Source of the DNA: an uncultured Clostridia bacterium
Lineage (GTDB): Bacteria; Bacillota; Clostridia; UBA1381
Assembly (NCBI GenBank): GCA_910585795.1
Contig: CAJUFV010000223.1
Span: forward strand, 1-7,531
DNA: 7,531 bases
Direction of reading: 5' to 3'
Part shown: piece after piece, positions 5,299-7,531 of the stretch
Layout: every line of letters starts with the position of its first letter
Position numbering within the stretch: the stretch's first letter is position 1
Position numbers and translations under genes: made by a program
The notes under the pieces: model-generated
Seen by the model: the letters and a program-made list of their open reading frames with translations, nothing else
The model's database searches: none
What the model was told of the DNA's origin: nothing

Positions 5299-6409
5299 AT
5301 TGTTCACTGTCAGATATATTTTGTTCCCGCAGCCTATTTATTCTGTCTGTTTCCTCCATATCCTGCTCAATCAGAGATTTATATTTTTCTTCTAACGGGA
5401 TATTTGTGTTATTTATTCGAGCTATTGTATCTTCATCCACAGTCAGAAATAAATTAAAAAACTTATTCCTGTAAGTTTTAGAGATGATGGAACGTGTATG
5501 ACCATTCTCACAGCAAGAAACAGTTACATAAAAGACATTCTTTTTTATCATGTTTGCTATAATATACATTTTTGAAACAGGTGTAGTAAAATATTCTGTT
5601 TCAATTTGAATATCGCTCTTATCATAATAATTTATACGCCAGCTGACAATAGAGGTACTATCTTCATTACACAGAATAGCGTTAGGATTGTCAACACTCC
5701 ATACAGCAAGCCAAGCAGAACAGAGCGGGTCGATTGTTCGTATTACTGCGCGCGCAATAAGTGCACCGTCTTGTTCGTCTTTGAAATAGCCCAGCGAGTA
5801 ATCTTCTGCCTCTTTTTTATCAATAAATGTTTTTTTTGCTGCCAATTGGTCAGTTATGGTATATAACCTTGCTTGATATATATTATAGCCTTTTTGGGGA
5901 GCGATATTGTCTGCCGGCAGATTAAATCTCCAGTCATTAGCCTCACTATAAATATTTAGCTCGGTATCAAATTCATCTTGCGCAAATTCTATCCGTAGAA
6001 TATCGCCGCTTTTTACTTCTAATTTTGAAAGAGCAGATGATGAGATTTCTAATTTTTTTTGCAATACTGATTTTTTGAATTTTAAGCTTGATTCTTTCAG
6101 ATATTCCGCTAAAGACTCATATCCAATATCGATGGTAATATTGAGATGTTCTTCAAACAGCGATATATAACATTTTTTTCCGAACAGCTCTGATAATTCA
6201 GAAGGGAGTACCATCGAATTATCGTCTAAAATTTCTGCGAAAAATACAATTTCATTTCTGCCTTCATCGGGAAAAAATATGTCGTTATCCCTTTTCCATA
6301 ATTCAGTGTAGATTTCGCGCATACTAACAAAATCGCGTTTATCTCTTGCTTTTTTGTAGTCGGCTATCAGCTCAGTAATAACCATTTTTTGTTTTTCTCT
6401 TTTGTTCAT
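5297..6409 (-). CDS. Hypothetical 370-aa protein, possible AbrB/MraZ-like N-terminal repeats
   Basis: I do not recognise this protein as a whole. Residues 1-45 form a charged helical region (KREKQKMVITELIADYKKAR). Residues 57-93 (FAEILDDNSMVLPSELSELF, then YISLFEEHLNITI) and 114-154 (SVLQKKLEISSSALSKLEVK, then GDILRIEF) each recall the AbrB/MraZ swapped-hairpin pattern, in which a strand is followed by LP-x-E-L and a second strand pair. That resemblance is weak. Residues 170-325 look like a mixed alpha/beta domain with several Trp and Cys residues. The tail 330-370 is charged and probably helical. There is no signal peptide or membrane segment. AAGGAGGT (complement of 6416-6423) lies six bases before the ATG. 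The gene is divergent from the second XRE regulator. Confidence 0.75.
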   Translation of the reverse strand: MNKREKQKMVITELIADYKKARDKRDFVSMREIYTELWKRDNDIFFPDEGRNEIVFFAEILDDNSMVLPSELSELFGKKCYISLFEEHLNITIDIGYESLAEYLKESSLKFKKSVLQKKLEISSSALSKLEVKSGDILRIEFAQDEFDTELNIYSEANDWRFNLPADNIAPQKGYNIYQARLYTITDQLAAKKTFIDKKEAEDYSLGYFKDEQDGALIARAVIRTIDPLCSAWLAVWSVDNPNAILCNEDSTSIVSWRINYYDKSDIQIETEYFTTPVSKMYIIANMIKKNVFYVTVSCCENGHTRSIISKTYRNKFFNLFLTVDEDTIARINNTNIPLEEKYKSLIEQDMEETDRINRLREQNISDSEQ

Positions 6410-6444
6410 AAAAAGACCTCCTTAAATTATAATATTATAATAAC

Positions 6445-6473
6445 ATAATAACATAACAAATACAGTATTTCAA
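6445..6473 (-). promoter_or_regulatory. Promoter for the 370-aa gene
   Basis: On the minus strand TTGAAA (6468-6473) and TATTAT (6445-6450) are separated by 17 bases. They lie about 35 bases upstream of the ATG at 6409, with the ribosome binding site in between. It is back-to-back with the promoter region of the second XRE gene. Confidence 0.55.
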
Positions 6474-6489
6474 GACTGCTTTTGCGGTG

Positions 6490-6517
6490 TTATTTACATA
6501 CTACAAAGCGGTATAAT
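6490..6517 (+). promoter_or_regulatory. Probable promoter of the second XRE gene
   Basis: A perfect TATAAT lies at 6512-6517, with a weak -35 TTATTT (6490-6495) at 16-bp spacing. The spacer contains TTACATACT (6494-6502), identical to the left half-site of the 21-bp palindrome upstream of the first XRE gene. The weak -35 suggests a low or activated promoter. Confidence 0.45.
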
Positions 6518-6554
6518 AAGACTGTAAAATAGGTATAGAAAGAAGGTGTTTACA

Positions 6555-6863
6555 TTGAATATTCATAGCAGACTGAGTGACTTGTTAAAACAATCTGGAA
6601 TATCAAGATATAGATTAGCAAAAATATGCGATATACCGGAGGAAACATTGACAGGCATATTTAAGCGAGGTAATACACCGACTTTTGCAACTCTTGAAAC
6701 TATATGTAAAGGCTTGGGCATTACACTTGCACAATTCTTTGCGGAAAACAATATGATTGAAATGTCTTCCGATATGAAAGAATTTTACGAAGAATGGAAG
6801 CTCCTTACCAATGAGCAGAAAAATTTAACCATTCAAGTGATGAAGCAAATGCGCTCAAAATGA
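6555..6863 (+). CDS. XRE-family transcriptional regulator 2 (TTG start)
   Basis: This 102-aa protein has an N-terminal Cro/CI helix-turn-helix at about 5-63: SDLLKQSGISRYRLAKICDI (8-27), then the recognition-helix region EETLTGIFKRGNTPT and ETICKGLGITLAQFF. A C-terminal helical stretch follows (MKEFYEEWKLLTNEQKNLTI). The TTG at 6555 is taken as the start because AGAAGG (6541-6546) sits eight bases upstream. An in-frame GTG at 6546 overlaps that binding site and would only add three residues. It is divergent from the 370-aa gene and probably regulates it, itself, or both. A GNRA-loop terminator follows 13 bases after the stop codon. Confidence 0.87.
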   Translation: MNIHSRLSDLLKQSGISRYRLAKICDIPEETLTGIFKRGNTPTFATLETICKGLGITLAQFFAENNMIEMSSDMKEFYEEWKLLTNEQKNLTIQVMKQMRSK

Positions 6864-6876
6864 TAAACCATCCAAC

Positions 6877-6898
6877 AAGAGGGGAAACCCTCTTTTTT
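6877..6898 (+). terminator. Intrinsic terminator of the second XRE gene
   Basis: The stem AAGAGGG (6877-6883) / CCCTCTT (6888-6894) closes a GAAA tetraloop (6884-6887) and runs into six Ts (6893-6898). The reverse strand has no T-run after the stem, so leftward transcripts from the promoter at 6998-7026 would not stop efficiently here. Confidence 0.88.
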
Positions 6899-6931
6899 GT
6901 TATACAAATTGATAATATGTGATTAAGTTAG

Positions 6932-6985
6932 CTAAATAATATTCCTGCTCACAACGCCAGATAATATTGAATTTTTTGATGTCAT
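6932..6985 (-). other. Possible 17-aa peptide ORF behind an orphan promoter
   Basis: The first ATG downstream of the strong minus-strand promoter (6983-6985) opens MTSKNSILSGVVSRNII and ends at TAG (6932-6934). The predicted transcript start is only about five bases before the ATG, and there is no clear Shine-Dalgarno sequence, so translation is doubtful. It is listed because short peptides divergent from XRE-type regulators are known in Gram-positive signalling (Rgg/SHP). The RNA itself may instead be the product. Confidence 0.2.
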
Positions 6986-6997
6986 AATTCTTATTAA

Positions 6998-7026
6998 ATT
7001 ATAGCATATTCTTATTTGTTAGTCAA
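6998..7026 (-). promoter_or_regulatory. Near-consensus orphan promoter, extended -10
   Basis: On the minus strand TTGACT (7021-7026), a 17-bp spacer ending in TGC, and a perfect TATAAT (6998-7003) form the best sigma-A promoter in the window. No ordinary gene lies downstream on this strand before the antisense side of the second XRE gene. It is back-to-back with the third XRE promoter and shares a palindrome with it. Confidence 0.75.
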
Positions 7027-7031
7027 TATAA

Positions 7032-7051
7032 GACATAGATATATCAATGTC
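7032..7051. promoter_or_regulatory. 20-bp imperfect palindrome between divergent promoters
   Basis: The site reads GACAT-A-GATATATC-A-ATGTC and is symmetric except at one position pair. Its centre (7041.5) lies almost midway between the minus -35 (7021-7026) and the plus -35 (7060-7065), so one dimer could control both promoters. The sequence ATGTCATAA at its right edge (7047-7055) recurs at 6979-6987, near the start of the leftward transcript. Confidence 0.6.
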
Positions 7052-7059
7052 ATAAATAG

Positions 7060-7088
7060 TTTATATTCTATCTAAAACAAGATATACT
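7060..7088 (+). promoter_or_regulatory. Promoter of the third XRE gene
   Basis: TTTATA (7060-7065) and TATACT (7083-7088) are separated by 17 bases. They lie about 35 bases upstream of the ATG at 7123, with the AAGAGGT binding site (7109-7115) in between. The weak -35 contrasts with the strong opposing promoter. Confidence 0.6.
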
Positions 7089-7122
7089 ATATGTACAAAA
7101 TGGTTTTCAAGAGGTATTTTAA

Positions 7123-7470
7123 ATGAAGATTAATCCGTATGATTTCGGAATGATGGGAAATCGTATAAAACAGGCAAGAAACGCAAAACGATATACACAG
7201 GCTGAACTGGCAGAATTTATTGACATAAGTTCAAAAAATATAAGTCAATTAGAATTAGGATTAATGGGGATATCTTTATCCACATTTATAAAGCTTTGTA
7301 AAGCTTTGGAAGTTTCAGCTGATTACCTTTTATTTGGAATTAAAAGTAGTGAACAAAACAATACAATAAATATGATGCTTTCTGAATTAAGTGAAATAGA
7401 GCAATTGTATGCCGGAGATTTATTATCTGTGTATGTTGAAGCGTGTAAAAATATATCTCAATCAGAATAA
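7123..7470 (+). CDS. XRE-family transcriptional regulator 3
   Basis: This 115-aa protein has a classic HTH_3 domain at about 12-71: GNRIKQARNAKRYTQAELAE (12-31), then ISSKNISQLELG (35-46), SLSTFIKLCKALEVSADYLL (51-70) and FG. The C-terminal tail (about 75-115) is helical and acidic, and resembles the tails of small CI-like regulators such as those of clostridial integrative elements. AAGAGGT (7109-7115) lies seven bases upstream of the ATG. No T-run hairpin follows the stop codon. It is divergent from the orphan promoter at 6998-7026 and separated from it by the palindrome at 7032-7051, which it probably binds. Confidence 0.88.
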   Translation: MKINPYDFGMMGNRIKQARNAKRYTQAELAEFIDISSKNISQLELGLMGISLSTFIKLCKALEVSADYLLFGIKSSEQNNTINMMLSELSEIEQLYAGDLLSVYVEACKNISQSE

Positions 7471-7497
7471 AATAGTCCTTTAAAATTTTAATAATCA

Positions 7498-7529
7498 ATC
7501 CATTACATAGATATGTAATGTGTATGGAT
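7498..7529. promoter_or_regulatory. Nested inverted repeat at the right edge
   Basis: CATTACAT (7501-7508) and ATGTAATG (7513-7520) are perfect complements around AGAT. An outer pair ATCCAT (7498-7503) / ATGGAT (7524-7529) surrounds and partly shares them. No T-run is visible before the window ends, so an operator for a downstream gene is more likely than a terminator. The TTACATA/TATGTAA half-sites also occur in the palindrome at 4833-4853, with a spacing five bases wider there. Confidence 0.5.
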
Positions 7530-7531
7530 AG

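Noticed and set aside
4903..5307. 134-aa minus-strand frame covering the first XRE gene.
   Set aside because: It is antisense to a clear helix-turn-helix gene and lacks a ribosome binding site.
1..7531. CRISPR array, tRNA, rRNA or transposase gene.
   Set aside because: No regularly spaced repeats, cloverleaf with tRNA-like arms, rRNA stretch or transposase motif was seen on either strand.

Overview
The window is AT-rich DNA with short intergenic gaps, GGAGG-type ribosome binding sites and many small genes. The protein families point to a low-GC Gram-positive bacterium of the Clostridia, probably a gut Oscillospiraceae/Lachnospiraceae relative. Species cannot be read from the sequence. The mix (DUF4417 protein, a short MGGRG-type protein followed by several small immunity-like genes, three XRE regulators, broken genes) looks like accessory or mobile-element cargo rather than core chromosome.

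Left part, 1-2960, plus strand. Two large hairpins occupy 27-141. They are followed by an apparently co-transcribed row: a DUF4417 protein (196-819), a small histidine-rich MGGRG protein (821-1198), an acidic 104-aa protein starting at the next base (1199-1513), a 73-aa protein (1521-1742), a 137-aa protein (1758-2171), a nonsense-broken remnant (2174-2380) and a Sel1-repeat protein (2402-2896). A bidirectional terminator at 2932-2959 closes the row. The 104-aa protein, the 73-aa protein and the remnant share a C-terminal AxIFD/KIFDG motif, so they look like diverged copies of one immunity-type family behind a toxin-like gene. This functional reading is an inference.

Middle part, 2983-4891. 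A minus-strand operon encodes a two-helix membrane protein (4369-4752), a conserved 134-aa protein often mislabelled ribonuclease Z (3935-4339) and a lipoprotein DNA/RNA non-specific endonuclease (3078-3938). The last two overlap by ATGA. The nuclease has lost its C-terminal Ada-like zinc-binding tail through a -1 frameshift near 3180; the tail is still readable at 2983-3180. An XRE regulator (4892-5236) is divergent from this operon, and two palindromes flank the -10 boxes between them.

Right part, 5265-7531. A 370-aa protein of unknown function (5297-6409, minus) is divergent from a second XRE regulator that starts with TTG (6555-6863). Beyond it, a gap holds a near-consensus minus-strand promoter (TTGACT, 17 nt, TGC-TATAAT) that serves no obvious gene. 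It lies back-to-back with the promoter of a third XRE regulator (7123-7470), with a 20-bp imperfect palindrome midway between the two -35 boxes. A further nested inverted repeat closes the window at 7498-7529.

The most interesting items are the toxin/immunity-like cassette with a decaying immunity copy, the orphan promoter facing the third XRE gene (candidate small RNA or peptide), the frameshifted nuclease, and the two consecutive large hairpins at the left edge.
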